A stretch of 48,332 nt of DNA, from NCBI RefSeq assembly GCF_003426775.1, contig NZ_QJUG01000040.1, positions 1 to 48,332 of the forward strand, written 5' to 3'. A program made the position numbers and the translations under genes. The notes under the pieces are model-generated. The model was not told the DNA's origin. It worked only from the letters and a program-made list of their open reading frames with translations, and did no database searches. Within the stretch, counting starts at the first letter, position 1. Each line of letters starts with the position of its first letter. This DNA comes from Allorhizocola rhizosphaerae. Its GTDB lineage: Bacteria > Actinomycetota > Actinomycetes > Mycobacteriales > Micromonosporaceae. Shown in pieces: positions 40,547 to 48,332 of the stretch.

Positions 40547-41698
40547 TCAACAGTTGGGGCCGATCGTGTTGACTCCCGTGTAGGCGAATGCGTCGCTGAA
40601 CCACGTGCCATCGGGCAGGCGATTCCAGACGGCTGTCGCGCCCCAGCGGCCGGTGTGCGTGGTGCCGTTGCGCCAGCAGGAGATGGTCACCGTGTCGCCG
40701 TCGTTCAAAGTGCCGACGATGGGGTACCCGGTGCCCGGCCCACCGCGCCGGTTGACCGTGCCGCCGCCGTTGGAGTCGACGATGCCCTGGTTGCCGCCCA
40801 GCGGACCGTAGTTGTACAGCCCCGTGCCCACGTTGCGTTGCGTGCTGCCGTGCAGGGCGTAGCCGCCATAGGCCGCGCCCTGCCAGAACACCCACTTGCC
40901 CGCCGAACGCCAGTGCCACGCGACCCGGGTCGTGCCGGACAGGATGCCCCAGTGCACGTGCCGGCCGGAAGCCGAGCCGCCGCCACACAGATTCGTGCCG
41001 GTGTTACCCAGCGCCGTGCCCGCCCCGATGCTCGCGCCGTTGCCGAGCCCGGTGAGGTTCCACAGGTGGTAGTAGTCGGTCGTGTACCCGTTGGCGTGGT
41101 AAACGCGGCGCCATCCGCCCGGTGTGCCGCCGTTGGAGCTGTCCGCGCACATGGTGTACACGGTCCCGGCGCCCGCCGCCCGCACGACGTGGTCGCCGCC
41201 GGACAGGTCCAGTGAGCTGTAGGGCGTGTCCGTGCCCGCCCACCCGTGTGGTCCGCCGGTCATGGTCCAGGTCGCGCCGACCGCGTACGGCAGTCCGAGT
41301 TCAGTGTTGTTGCCCGCCTGGATCATCATGTCTTCCCGCGCCATGAAGATCTGCTTCTCGGCCGGGCCGAGCACCGAGTCCGGCGCCTTCCCGGCCAGCC
41401 GGGCGAACGGCGACGTGCTGTCCAGCGCGACAGTCCACTCCGACGATTCGAGCCGGGCGAGGAACAGCCAGCCGCGCGCGTAGTCGCCCGGTTTGGCGCT
41501 CTGCAGCACCACCCCGAAGGCCCATTCACCCTCGCTGCGCTGGACCTCGACCCGCCCGACGTACAGGCCGGTGCGTTCGCCGACCGCCCGGACCACGGCC
41601 GGTTCGACCGGCGGTGACGCCCCGGCCCGCGCGGGCGCCACGAACAGACCCGCCGCCAGCAGGGTGACGGCGAGTGTGGCATTCATGCGTGTGAACAT
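40547..41698 (-). CDS. Secreted M23 (LasA/lysostaphin-like) peptidase with SH3-like tail
   Basis: 383 residues from ATG 41698 with a signal peptide (TLAVTLLAAGLFVAPARA). The central domain has GPHGWAGTDTPYSSLDLSGG, YHLWNL and GRHVHWG, which match the zinc-site pattern (His, Asp, HxH) of M23 enzymes of the LasA type that cut peptidoglycan cross-bridges. The C-terminal about 85 residues (GPGTGYPIVGTLNDGDTVTISCWRNG...WNRLPDGTWFSDAFAYTG) form an SH3-like cell-wall-binding domain. The N-terminal about 120 residues are unassigned. Likely secreted for cell-wall remodelling or lysis of competitors. Confidence 0.82.
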   Translation of the reverse strand: MFTRMNATLAVTLLAAGLFVAPARAGASPPVEPAVVRAVGERTGLYVGRVEVQRSEGEWAFGVVLQSAKPGDYARGWLFLARLESSEWTVALDSTSPFARLAGKAPDSVLGPAEKQIFMAREDMMIQAGNNTELGLPYAVGATWTMTGGPHGWAGTDTPYSSLDLSGGDHVVRAAGAGTVYTMCADSSNGGTPGGWRRVYHANGYTTDYYHLWNLTGLGNGASIGAGTALGNTGTNLCGGGSASGRHVHWGILSGTTRVAWHWRSAGKWVFWQGAAYGGYALHGSTQRNVGTGLYNYGPLGGNQGIVDSNGGGTVNRRGGPGTGYPIVGTLNDGDTVTISCWRNGTTHTGRWGATAVWNRLPDGTWFSDAFAYTGVNTIGPNC

Positions 41699-41712
41699 GG
41701 CTCCATAGACGC

Positions 41713-42259
41713 ATGCCAAAGTTTGCTCGGCCCGAGGCGCCGAACAGTCAGAGAACACCCACAGAACAAACCGTGGGCCGGGAATTACGGCGATTGCGGG
41801 TTTCGCGCGGGATGTCGCAGCGGGCGCTGACCAAGCAGCTCGGGCTCAGCGCGCACAGCAACATCGCCGACTACGAGAGCGGCAGACGCATCCCGCCGCG
41901 CGACATCGTGCTCGAATGCGAGCGCGTGCTCGGCTCCAACACGCTGTCGCCGCTCCTGGAGGACGCGCTCGCGGCCCGCGCCGCCGCGGGCCCGCCGAAA
42001 CGGCGGCGGTGGCCCTACGTCGCGGTCGGCGCCGCCATGGTGATCGCCGTCGTCGGGGCGGCGGTCTTGCTGCGGCGCGACAAACCGTCCATTTGGGACG
42101 GCAATGACCTCCAGGCCGGCCAACTCGGTGGTGGTGGTCGAGACGGTGCGCCCGGCCGACGGGATGAAAACGGTGTTCCACTATCACTCATTCACGCAGG
42201 TTTACGGCGACGGCGATCGTGAGTCTGCCCGATGGCCGGGCTGGAACCAGTACCACTAA
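41713..42259 (+). pseudogene. Frameshifted XRE-type membrane regulator
   Basis: From ATG 41713 an XRE helix-turn-helix (LRVSRGMSQRALTKQLG, about residues 28-80) is followed by a membrane helix (YVAVGAAMVIAVVGAAVLL). After about residue 130 the frame turns into Gly/Arg-rich nonsense and stops at 42222. In the next frame sensible protein continues (SVVVVETVRPADGMKTVFHY, VYGDGD, WPGWNQYH) to TAA 42257-42259. The shift lies near 42105-42118, close to a GGT repeat. It may be a sequencing error, a recent mutation or slippage. The intact form would be a membrane-tethered regulator. Confidence 0.6.
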
Positions 42260-42278
42260 ATGTTTGAAAGGATGAGCA

Positions 42279-42351
42279 GCGCTCCCGGCCCGGCTGGCCC
42301 ACCTGGAGGGGTGCGATCCATCCACTGTGGACTGCGGTGAACCGGGAGCGC
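42279..42351. repeat. 73-base element bounded by a perfect 10-bp inverted repeat
   Basis: GCGCTCCCGG (42279-42288) and CCGGGAGCGC (42342-42351) enclose 53 bases with an inner TCCACTGTGGA hairpin. It may be a structured RNA, a large terminator, or a small mobile-element-like insert. Confidence 0.4.
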
Positions 42352-42379
42352 CCTGAGAATGATTAGACAGGATGCGCTC

Positions 42380-42427
42380 TGAACACAGAAGGATTGTTCA
42401 TGCGGAACGCCGTATCCTATGGGCATG
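42380..42427 (+). promoter_or_regulatory. Leaderless promoter and operator of the GntR gene
   Basis: TGAACA (42380-42385), 9 bases, TGTTCA (42395-42400) is a perfect inverted repeat and a likely autoregulatory operator. TATCCT at 42413-42418 is six bases before ATG 42425, so the message is probably leaderless and the ATG at 42419 is not the start. Confidence 0.55.
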
Positions 42428-43171
42428 CCCCAGCCGGCCTATCGGGACATCGCCGAGGCCATCCGGGCCGACATCGAGGCCCGTCGCCTGGTCGAGGGCG
42501 ATCGCCTGCCAACGGTTCGCGAGCTCGCCGCCCAGCACGGTGTCCCGGTCGGGACCATCGCCCGCGCCCTTGACCTGCTGCGTGCCGAGGGGGTGGTGGT
42601 CAGCCGGCACGGCCGCGGCCTGTTCGTCCGCACGTTCAGCCGCATCATGCGCTCCTCCCCCGGCCGGCTCTCGCGCCAGCTCTGGGGCACCGGCCACGCC
42701 ATACAGGACCATGACACGCTCGGCCGGCTGCGGGTGGTGCACATCGAGGTTACCGAGATCACCGCGCCGGAGGCGGTGGCGGGCGCGCTCGGGCTGCCGG
42801 CCGGCGCGGTCGTGCTGACCAGGGCCCGCAGGTTCGCAGTCGAGGATCGCATCGTGCAGACCGCCACCTCCTACCTGCCGCTTGACGTGGTGGCGAAGGC
42901 GCCCGCGATCGCCTACACCGGCCCCGGGCCGGGTGGCATCTACGCCCGCATGGCCGATGCCGGGCTCGCGCCCGAGACCTTCACCGAGACCATCGTGTGC
43001 CGGATGCCCTGCCCGCGCGAGACAGCCGACCTCGACCTGCCCGGTGGGACGCCGGTCATCGCCATCACCCGGCTCGCCCACATGGCCGGCGGGCGATGCA
43101 TCGAGGTCAATGAGATGCTCCTCGATGCCTCCGCCTATGTTTTGGAGTACCGGTTCACGGCCGCAGGATGA
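42425..43171 (+). CDS. GntR-family regulator of the HutC (UTRA) group
   Basis: 248 residues. A winged helix-turn-helix (PAYRDIAEAIRADIEARRL, PTVRELAAQHGV, IARALDLLRAEGVV) is followed by a UTRA ligand-binding domain (about 95-240). It probably represses its own gene. The metabolic target is not clear; the cupin/dehydratase pair nearby is one candidate. Its 3' end overlaps the convergent membrane-protein gene by 17 bases. Confidence 0.9.
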   Translation: MPQPAYRDIAEAIRADIEARRLVEGDRLPTVRELAAQHGVPVGTIARALDLLRAEGVVVSRHGRGLFVRTFSRIMRSSPGRLSRQLWGTGHAIQDHDTLGRLRVVHIEVTEITAPEAVAGALGLPAGAVVLTRARRFAVEDRIVQTATSYLPLDVVAKAPAIAYTGPGPGGIYARMADAGLAPETFTETIVCRMPCPRETADLDLPGGTPVIAITRLAHMAGGRCIEVNEMLLDASAYVLEYRFTAAG

Positions 43172-43802
43172 TCTCGTTGCGCAGCGCCCGCAGCCAGGCG
43201 GCGCTCGCGGGCATCGACCTGGCGCCGTAGAACAGGCCGACGCCCATGCTGCCGTGGTCGATCCAGGCGCAGACGACGATCGGCTTGTCCTTGTCGTCCT
43301 TGCCGTTGGCGCAGCTGATGCCCTCGTCGAATGGGGTCACCTCGGAGATGCTCTTGCCCGCGCCCGCGATGGCCTTCTTCAGCTCGCCGGGCGGGTCCAG
43401 GATCAGCAGGGTCGCGCCGAACACCAGCACCTGCCGGTCCTTCGACTTCGGGTCGCCGTACATCGCGGCGAACGCGTCGTCCACGATCTGCTCGTTGCGG
43501 ATCTCCCGCTCGGCGGCGGCCGCGACCAGGTTCACGAGCGGGTCCCGCTCCCGCCTGAGCCCGGCGAGCTCATCGGGCATGGCCGCGATGCGGGCCGGCC
43601 ACTGCTCGCGCAGCGGGATCGTCGCGGCCAGGCACAGCCCGCTGCACAGCACGCACAGTGTCCCGATGATGCCCAGCACCCACGGCCACTTCCGCTTGCG
43701 CGGCCGCTCAACGAAAACGATTTCCGGCATGATTTTCGTTGGCGGCGGAGTCACGGGCGCACGGCCCGCCCAAGGGTCCGACGGAGGTGGCGGCTGCGTC
43801 AC
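43155..43802 (-). CDS. Membrane-anchored protein of unknown function
   Basis: 215 residues: a Pro-rich cytoplasmic start (MTQPPPPSDPWAGRAPV), a basic stretch PRKRKW, one membrane helix (VLGIIGTLCVLCSGLCLAA) and an extracellular domain of about 150 residues with GISCANGKDDKDKPIVVCAW, likely one disulfide. This is a common actinomycete plan without known role. GTG 43802 is fixed by the leaderless promoter before it. Confidence 0.75.
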   Translation of the reverse strand: MTQPPPPSDPWAGRAPVTPPPTKIMPEIVFVERPRKRKWPWVLGIIGTLCVLCSGLCLAATIPLREQWPARIAAMPDELAGLRRERDPLVNLVAAAAEREIRNEQIVDDAFAAMYGDPKSKDRQVLVFGATLLILDPPGELKKAIAGAGKSISEVTPFDEGISCANGKDDKDKPIVVCAWIDHGSMGVGLFYGARSMPASAAWLRALRNEIILRP

Positions 43803-43814
43803 GCAGGCAGGCTA
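43800..43814 (-). promoter_or_regulatory. Leaderless promoter overlapping the cupin stop codon
   Basis: On the minus strand TAGCCT (43809-43814), six bases, GTG 43802. Its TAG is the stop codon of the cupin gene, the same arrangement as at 3164-3178. Confidence 0.55.
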
Positions 43815-44255
43815 CAGGCTCGTGGTGTTGAATCGGGCCCGCAGTTTGGCCAGATCTTCCGGGGTCGGCATGTGCCCCGACACGACCATCTCGTGCACCT
43901 CGCGGAAGTATTGCTCGTAGCCCGCCGGGCGGAACAGCCCGATGAGCCGGGCCGGCTGCCCGGACGCGTTGCGGAATCCATGCGCTGCGCCCGGCGGCAC
44001 CGATACCGTCCCGCCCGCGCCAACCACCTCCGTGCCCGGCGCGAGATCGAACGTGATCTCGCCCTCCGTGATGACGAACTCCTCGGTGTGCCCGTGATGG
44101 ATGTGCGGCGCCGCTCCCATCGCCCCAGGCGGCATCGTGAACTCCACAATGGACAGTTGGCCGCCGGTGTCCTCTCCGGTCAGGCGGACAAAACATTGGC
44201 TGGTACCTACCATAAGTGGCCCGATGGGAGCGGTGTTCACGATGATCGAAGTCAT
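43812..44255 (-). CDS. Cupin-domain protein
   Basis: 147 residues. Cupin motif 1 PHIHHGHTEEFVITEGEI and motif 2 PPGAAHGFRN carry the usual His/Glu metal ligands; the C-terminal EVHEMVVSGHMPTPEDLAKL resembles the tail of quercetin-dioxygenase-like single cupins. AGGAGAAGG precedes ATG 44255. Could be a metal-dependent dioxygenase, isomerase or sensor. The start codon is 11 bases from that of the divergent dehydratase. Confidence 0.85.
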   Translation of the reverse strand: MTSIIVNTAPIGPLMVGTSQCFVRLTGEDTGGQLSIVEFTMPPGAMGAAPHIHHGHTEEFVITEGEITFDLAPGTEVVGAGGTVSVPPGAAHGFRNASGQPARLIGLFRPAGYEQYFREVHEMVVSGHMPTPEDLAKLRARFNTTSL

Positions 44256-44269
44256 ATCCTTCTCCTGTG
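44255..44269 (+). promoter_or_regulatory. Leaderless promoter inside a very short divergent gap
   Basis: TATCCT at 44255-44260, six bases, GTG 44267. The same bases on the other strand hold the ribosome binding site and first base of the cupin gene, so the two messages must overlap at their 5' ends. Confidence 0.6.
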
Positions 44270-45154
44270 ATGCTCGAACAGGCGGCCGAGCGGCTGCGGG
44301 GGCGGGTGCGGCGAACGCCCATTTTTCAGGTCGCGCCGGATCTGTGGTTCAAGTGTGAGTTCATGCAGCATACGGGCACGTTCAAGGCGCGTGGACTGCT
44401 CAACAAGGTGCTGGCCAGCCAACCCGACCCGGCCGTCGGCATCGTCACCGCGTCGGGCGGCAACGCCGGGCTCGCCGCCGCGTGGGCGGCCCGTTCGGCG
44501 GGCGTGCCGGCCGAGATCTTCGTGCCCACGACCACGCCTGCGGTGAAGCTGGGTCGGTTGCAGGCGCTGGGCGCGACCGTGGTGCAGGTCGGCAGCGAGT
44601 ACGCCGAGGCTTACGAGGCCGCGCTGAAGCGGGCGGTCGAGACGGGCGCGGTGTACTGCCACGCCTACGACCAACCCGAGGTTGTCGCCGGCGCGGGCAC
44701 CATCGGGCTGGAGTTGCGGGAGTTGCAGCCCGACACGGTGTTCGTGGCGTGCGGCGGGGGCGGGCTCATGGCAGGGATCGCTTCGGCCGTCGACGCGACG
44801 GTGGTCGCGGCCGAGCCGGAGCTGGCGCCCTCGTTGCACAGTGCACTCGCTCAGGGCAGGCCCGTTGACGTGCCCGTGTCGGGTGTTGCGGCCGACTCGC
44901 TGGGCGCGCGCCGCCTCGGCGACATCGCGTATGACGTTGCCGTGCGCACCGGGGTCCGTAGTGTGCTCGTGTCCGACGCCGATATCGTCGCCGCACGAGC
45001 TCAGCTTTGGCACGATTATCGGATCGTTGTCGAGCACGGAGCGGCCACGGCCTACGCCGCGTTGGTCGGCGGCGCCTATCGCCCCTCACCCGGCGAACGG
45101 GTCGTGATTGTCCTATGTGGATCCAACACGGACCCGAGCGATCTGATTCTCTAG
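44267..45154 (+). CDS. PLP-dependent serine/threonine dehydratase-family enzyme
   Basis: 295 residues. HTGTFKARG gives PLP Lys40, SGGNAG binds the substrate carboxylate and CGGGGLMAG the phosphate. The catalytic domain alone is present with no regulatory domain, so it should be a catabolic, unregulated dehydratase or a racemase/lyase relative. It deaminates serine, threonine or a hydroxy-amino acid. GTG 44267 is the start by the leaderless promoter. Confidence 0.87.
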   Translation: MMLEQAAERLRGRVRRTPIFQVAPDLWFKCEFMQHTGTFKARGLLNKVLASQPDPAVGIVTASGGNAGLAAAWAARSAGVPAEIFVPTTTPAVKLGRLQALGATVVQVGSEYAEAYEAALKRAVETGAVYCHAYDQPEVVAGAGTIGLELRELQPDTVFVACGGGGLMAGIASAVDATVVAAEPELAPSLHSALAQGRPVDVPVSGVAADSLGARRLGDIAYDVAVRTGVRSVLVSDADIVAARAQLWHDYRIVVEHGAATAYAALVGGAYRPSPGERVVIVLCGSNTDPSDLIL

Positions 45155-45244
45155 CGCTCCTCTGACATGCGCTCTGCTTGACTGGCGGGCATGCCACTAG
45201 CAGATCAACCGGGCGGTCCGTATGTTGCCCATGAGAATGGGTCT

Positions 45245-46111
45245 ATGACAAATGCCCCTAACCGGATAACCATGAGATCGTCGTTCGGCACAAACGTGTC
45301 GGCGATCCTCGCCGGTGGAGCGCAACGGCCGGCAGTCGTGCTGCTCCATGGGTTTCCCAGCTCGGCTCACACCTTTCGCGATGTCATTCCGGTGCTGGCT
45401 CGATCCTCCTATGTGATCGCCCCCGATCTGCCCGGCTATGGTCAATCCGAGATGTTGCCGGCCACGTCGTTCGACGCCTACACCACGGTGATTTCCGAAC
45501 TGCTTGACCATCTCGGAGCCGGACCTCGCTTCATTTATCTTCACGATTACGGTGCGCCGGTAGGCCTTCGGATGGCAATGAACGCGCCGGATCTGGTCCT
45601 CGGCCTGATCATCCAAAACGCAAACGCTCACCGCACCGGTTTTGGGCCGGAGTGGAAAGATACGTTGGAGTTTTGGGATCATCCCAGTCCGCAAAACAAG
45701 GCTGCCGCGACGGCGCATTTGACCCTTGAGGGGGTTCGCGCTCAATACACCGCCGGTGTTCCGGCTGACGTCGCGAAACGCATCTCCCCGGCCATCTGGG
45801 AGGAAGATTGGCGAGTCATGTCCCTCCCGGGACACCTGGAGGTTCAGCGCAGCCTGATCGCCGATTACGCCAATCACGTGGCGCAGTTTGGTGCCATCGC
45901 CGATTATCTGCGAGTGCATCAGCCGCCCGCGCTCATGCTGTGGGGCCGGCATGACGCTTTCTTCAATATCGCAGAGACGATTTCCTGGATGGAAGACCTG
46001 CCGCGAATGGAAGCTCACATCTTCGACGCCGGGCACTTCCTTCTCGAAACGCATGCAGCACCCGCGGCAACGTTACTGCGCGACTTCGTGGAATCGGTGC
46101 AGCCTCAATAA
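45245..46111 (+). CDS. Alpha/beta hydrolase (epoxide hydrolase/haloalkane dehalogenase-like)
   Basis: 288 residues from ATG 45245 (ATG 45191 is also in frame). HGFPSSAHTF is the oxyanion loop, HDYGAPVG gives an Asp nucleophile (Asp101), GRHDAFF the acid and DAGHFLLE the His, so the triad is Asp-Asp-His. An Asp nucleophile points to epoxide hydrolase or dehalogenase; the halide-binding Trp next to it is Tyr here, which favours the former. GC is near 59% in two sampled 60-base lines against about 72% in the neighbour, a sign of later arrival. Confidence 0.8.
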   Translation: MTNAPNRITMRSSFGTNVSAILAGGAQRPAVVLLHGFPSSAHTFRDVIPVLARSSYVIAPDLPGYGQSEMLPATSFDAYTTVISELLDHLGAGPRFIYLHDYGAPVGLRMAMNAPDLVLGLIIQNANAHRTGFGPEWKDTLEFWDHPSPQNKAAATAHLTLEGVRAQYTAGVPADVAKRISPAIWEEDWRVMSLPGHLEVQRSLIADYANHVAQFGAIADYLRVHQPPALMLWGRHDAFFNIAETISWMEDLPRMEAHIFDAGHFLLETHAAPAATLLRDFVESVQPQ

Positions 46112-46140
46112 AGCCATTCCCGATGGTCCCGTCGAAGCCA

Positions 46141-47247
46141 TCATCCGGACGCCAGCGTTCGGATCTCCAGCTCGTGTCCGGCCCGAATATGGAGTTCGCC
46201 TTCCAGGTCGTGTAGACGAGTGAGTAGGTGGTCGTCCGGGTCGAGCACGTGCCGGGCGAGGCCGATCAGCGAGTCGTCGCTGTGCGACGTGGACCACTCG
46301 ACCAGCAGGTCACAGAGTGCGTCGTAGGTCTCGGTTGGCTCTGGCGCACTGTGAAGGCCCAGCCACGGCCGGCTGACCCAGTAGTTCACAAGCGCGACGA
46401 ATGTTGCGAGGCAATGCTCCTTGTCGTCGGTGCTGATATCGGACTTCAGCCTGGCGACCAGGTCGGCATATAGCTCCGGCATGCTCAGGCCCAGCACGCG
46501 GGCTCCCGCATAGGCCCAAAGACTCGACCCGGTGCCTGCGTCGTGGGCTTGCCACCACGGGTTCCACAGCAGCCGGATGAACTCGGACCGGGCGCGCTCG
46601 CCGTGCAGCGCGATGCCAAGGATCAGCCCGCCGTTGCAGTCTGTCGAGGCCTCACCGTCACCCCACTCGACCAGCTTGCCCAACCACGACGGGTCATCGG
46701 TCTTCGTGGCCAGCACCGGCAGGAACTCCGGAAACAGAGCAGCGCCCACGTGCCGCTGCAGCGCCCGGGCGATTTCGGTGCGCAGGCCACCACACGACAG
46801 GTGCAGCAGCCCCAGACATGCGTTCATCGACTCGTAATGCTCATATGGGCCTTCGGCAAGGGCCTTCCCCGTGACACTCCGCTCCGCTGCGCAGGCGTTG
46901 CCCTCGGCCGCGACATGCTCCCACAGCATCCGCTCGGCCGGCTCGTATCCCAGCAAGCCGATCGCGTGCAACACCTCCGGCGGCATGCCGTCACGCAACC
47001 GACCGGCCTGCACACACGCGGCCAGCAGAGGCTCAGCCATCGACAGGTCTCCGTGCTGGGCGAACACCGGAACCAGAAGCCGGCCTGCCTCAGGATCCTC
47101 CAGGAACACCGGGAGCAGGGCCTGCGCGTCTGATCGGGACCCGTGCCGCAGCACCACGTCGACGACCGTCGTCTCCCACCGCCAGGTCAGCGCCTGCGGT
47201 GCACCGCGGTATCTGTCAAGCAGTTCCCGCGTTATCGCCAACACCAC
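46141..47247 (-). CDS. Helical-repeat protein of unknown function
   Basis: 368 residues, no signal peptide or membrane helix. Alternating amphipathic helices with Leu and Trp (VVDVVLRHGSRSDAQALLPVF, PPEVLHAIGLLGYEPAERML) suggest a HEAT/ARM-like solenoid. GAGGAGCG precedes GTG 47247. I do not recognise the family. Isolated between convergent and divergent neighbours. Confidence 0.7.
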   Translation of the reverse strand: MVLAITRELLDRYRGAPQALTWRWETTVVDVVLRHGSRSDAQALLPVFLEDPEAGRLLVPVFAQHGDLSMAEPLLAACVQAGRLRDGMPPEVLHAIGLLGYEPAERMLWEHVAAEGNACAAERSVTGKALAEGPYEHYESMNACLGLLHLSCGGLRTEIARALQRHVGAALFPEFLPVLATKTDDPSWLGKLVEWGDGEASTDCNGGLILGIALHGERARSEFIRLLWNPWWQAHDAGTGSSLWAYAGARVLGLSMPELYADLVARLKSDISTDDKEHCLATFVALVNYWVSRPWLGLHSAPEPTETYDALCDLLVEWSTSHSDDSLIGLARHVLDPDDHLLTRLHDLEGELHIRAGHELEIRTLASG

Positions 47248-47379
47248 GATTCACGCTCCTCGCCGATCGGCATCATGCTTCCGCCGCCGACGCCCGTGTC
47301 CGATTACGACACTGCACCACTGGATAGGCCGCGATCGACAGCGGTCGCTCCGGCCGCCCCACATTCATGTCCACCACCC

Positions 47380-47394
47380 TAGTATGCCCGTATG
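47380..47394 (+). promoter_or_regulatory. Leaderless promoter of the last gene
   Basis: TAGTAT at 47380-47385, six bases, ATG 47392; no ribosome binding site. Confidence 0.6.
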
Positions 47395-48332
47395 ACAGTC
47401 TTGCGGATCCGCGGATTCGCCCTGCCCGAGGGCGAACCGATCGATCTTTACGCCGACGGCGACCGCTGGACCACCGATCCCGTCCCCCACGCCGAGTTGG
47501 TCGCGCAGGGCTGGGTGCTGCCGGGTCTGGTCGACGCGCACACCCATCCCGGCGCAGACGTTCGCGGTACCCCCTTGAATGAAAAGCTTTTAAGGGAAGA
47601 CCTGCACGATCACGTTACCGCCGGGGTGACGATGATCCGCTCGCCGGGCCTGGCCGGAGAGCCGCCGGACTGGTTCGGCCACGACGACGACGTGCCACGC
47701 GCCGTGCATGCCGGGCCCTGGATCGCCCAGCACGACCAGTTTTTCGCAGGCTGGGGCCACCGCGCCACGCCCGAGGAGATGCCGCTGATCGCCGCCCAGC
47801 AGGCCGCACGCACCGGCTGGGCCAAACTTATCGGCGACTGGCTGCCCGACGATCCTCCAATCCCGACAGACGCGTTGCGCGCGGTGGTCGAGGCGGTGCA
47901 TGCCGTCGGCGGCCGTGTCGCGGTCCACTCGCAGCATCCGCTGGGCGGGGCGGCGGCCGTCGCCGCGGGCGTCGACTCCGTCGAGCACGGCATGGGTCTC
48001 GATCCGGCCCTGCTGCCACGCATGGCCGAGCTCGGGATCGCTTTGACCCCAACGCTTTCGGTCATCAACTCCGGCCTCGAACGGATCCGCGACACACCCG
48101 ACAGCCCGATAAAAGACTGGTATTTCCCGGCCGCCGCGGCCCATCCCGCCCTTGTGGCTGCGGCATGTGAGGAAGGAGTGACAATTTTGGCGGGTACGGA
48201 TTCCCGCCCGCACGGCCGCGTCGCCGAAGAGGTGCGGGCCCTGGTCGCGGCCGGCGTGCCGGCACACCACGCGCTCGGCGCGGCCTCGTGGGCCGCCCGC
48301 GCCTACCTCGGCCTCGCCGGCCTGGTCGACGG
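47392..48332 (+). CDS. Amidohydrolase, 3' end outside window
   Basis: 313 codons are present and the frame is open at the right edge. VLPGLVDAHTHPG carries the HxH metal motif; VHSQHPLGG and VEHGMGL hold further His, and ILAGTDSRPHG the catalytic Asp, so a full metal site of the imidazolonepropionase-like amidohydrolase group is visible. These enzymes hydrolyse cyclic amides or peptides. ATG 47392 is set by the leaderless promoter. Confidence 0.85.
   Translation, partial: MTVLRIRGFALPEGEPIDLYADGDRWTTDPVPHAELVAQGWVLPGLVDAHTHPGADVRGTPLNEKLLREDLHDHVTAGVTMIRSPGLAGEPPDWFGHDDDVPRAVHAGPWIAQHDQFFAGWGHRATPEEMPLIAAQQAARTGWAKLIGDWLPDDPPIPTDALRAVVEAVHAVGGRVAVHSQHPLGGAAAVAAGVDSVEHGMGLDPALLPRMAELGIALTPTLSVINSGLERIRDTPDSPIKDWYFPAAAAHPALVAAACEEGVTILAGTDSRPHGRVAEEVRALVAAGVPAHHALGAASWAARAYLGLAGLVD

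Noticed and set aside
42279-42351. Insertion sequence
   Set aside because: Too short, no transposase fragment and no clear target-site duplication flanks the inverted repeats.

Overview
The window is about 48 kb of high-GC DNA (most genes near 70% GC, with G or C at most third codon positions). GTG and TTG starts are common, and genes are packed in translationally coupled ATGA/GTGA overlaps. Two CvnA/CvnB-type proteins (a nitrate/nitrite-sensing-type membrane kinase and a Roadblock/LC7 protein), secreted streptogrisin-like and subtilisin-like proteases, a CBM2 cellulose-binding domain and several leaderless promoters point to a filamentous soil actinomycete. The genus cannot be fixed from the sequence alone. 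I see no rRNA, tRNA, CRISPR array, phage or intact transposon.

Layout, left to right. Positions 1-7.4 kb: a partial gene of unknown function, a lipoprotein resembling copper type II (PHM-like) monooxygenases, a small-conductance-type mechanosensitive channel, a small membrane protein, a hotdog thioesterase coupled to a threonine synthase, an HtrA-like protease, and a 2-oxoglutarate-dependent oxygenase that closely resembles the bacterial ethylene-forming enzyme. Positions 7.4-12.2 kb: a five-gene operon behind a strong inverted-repeat operator (M24 peptidase-fold protein, E1-alpha, E1-beta, atypical SDR, hydroxyisobutyrate-dehydrogenase-type enzyme). It looks like an uncharacterised catabolic pathway. 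Positions 12.2-14.1 kb: a secreted S1 protease and a lipoprotein that resembles its prodomain.

Positions 14.3-24.8 kb: a carbohydrate-use locus. A secreted beta-helix protein, two permeases, a sugar-binding lipoprotein, a Gfo/Idh/MocA oxidoreductase and a PmoA-family protein form one minus-strand operon, followed by two divergent LacI regulators. The decayed end of a second CBM2 gene lies just past the operon. Positions 25-28.2 kb: an SGNH esterase with CBM2, and a NarL-type two-component pair. Positions 28.4-34.3 kb: a six-gene operon in which every junction overlaps (cytosine-deaminase-like amidohydrolase, NMT1/SsuA-type ABC importer, FAD-linked oxidase, nitrilase-family amidase), probably for import and breakdown of a nitrogenous, perhaps heterocyclic, compound. 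It is preceded by a repeat-rich 490-base gap.

Positions 34.8-40.5 kb: a branched-chain-amino-acid-type binding lipoprotein divergent from a truncated conservon (CvnA and CvnB without the usual DUF742 protein and GTPase), then a subtilase. Positions 40.5-48.3 kb: an M23 peptidase, a frameshifted XRE-type membrane regulator, a GntR/UTRA regulator, a small membrane protein, a cupin divergent from a PLP-dependent dehydratase, an alpha/beta hydrolase of lower GC, an unknown repeat-like protein and a partial amidohydrolase.

Two patterns stand out beyond gene content. At least seven genes have a TANNNT hexamer exactly six bases before the start codon and no ribosome binding site, and in two of them the TAG stop of the upstream gene is also the start of that hexamer. 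Two related mini-ORFs (shared core RHxVEHGxKF) sit upstream of minus-strand genes 16 kb apart.
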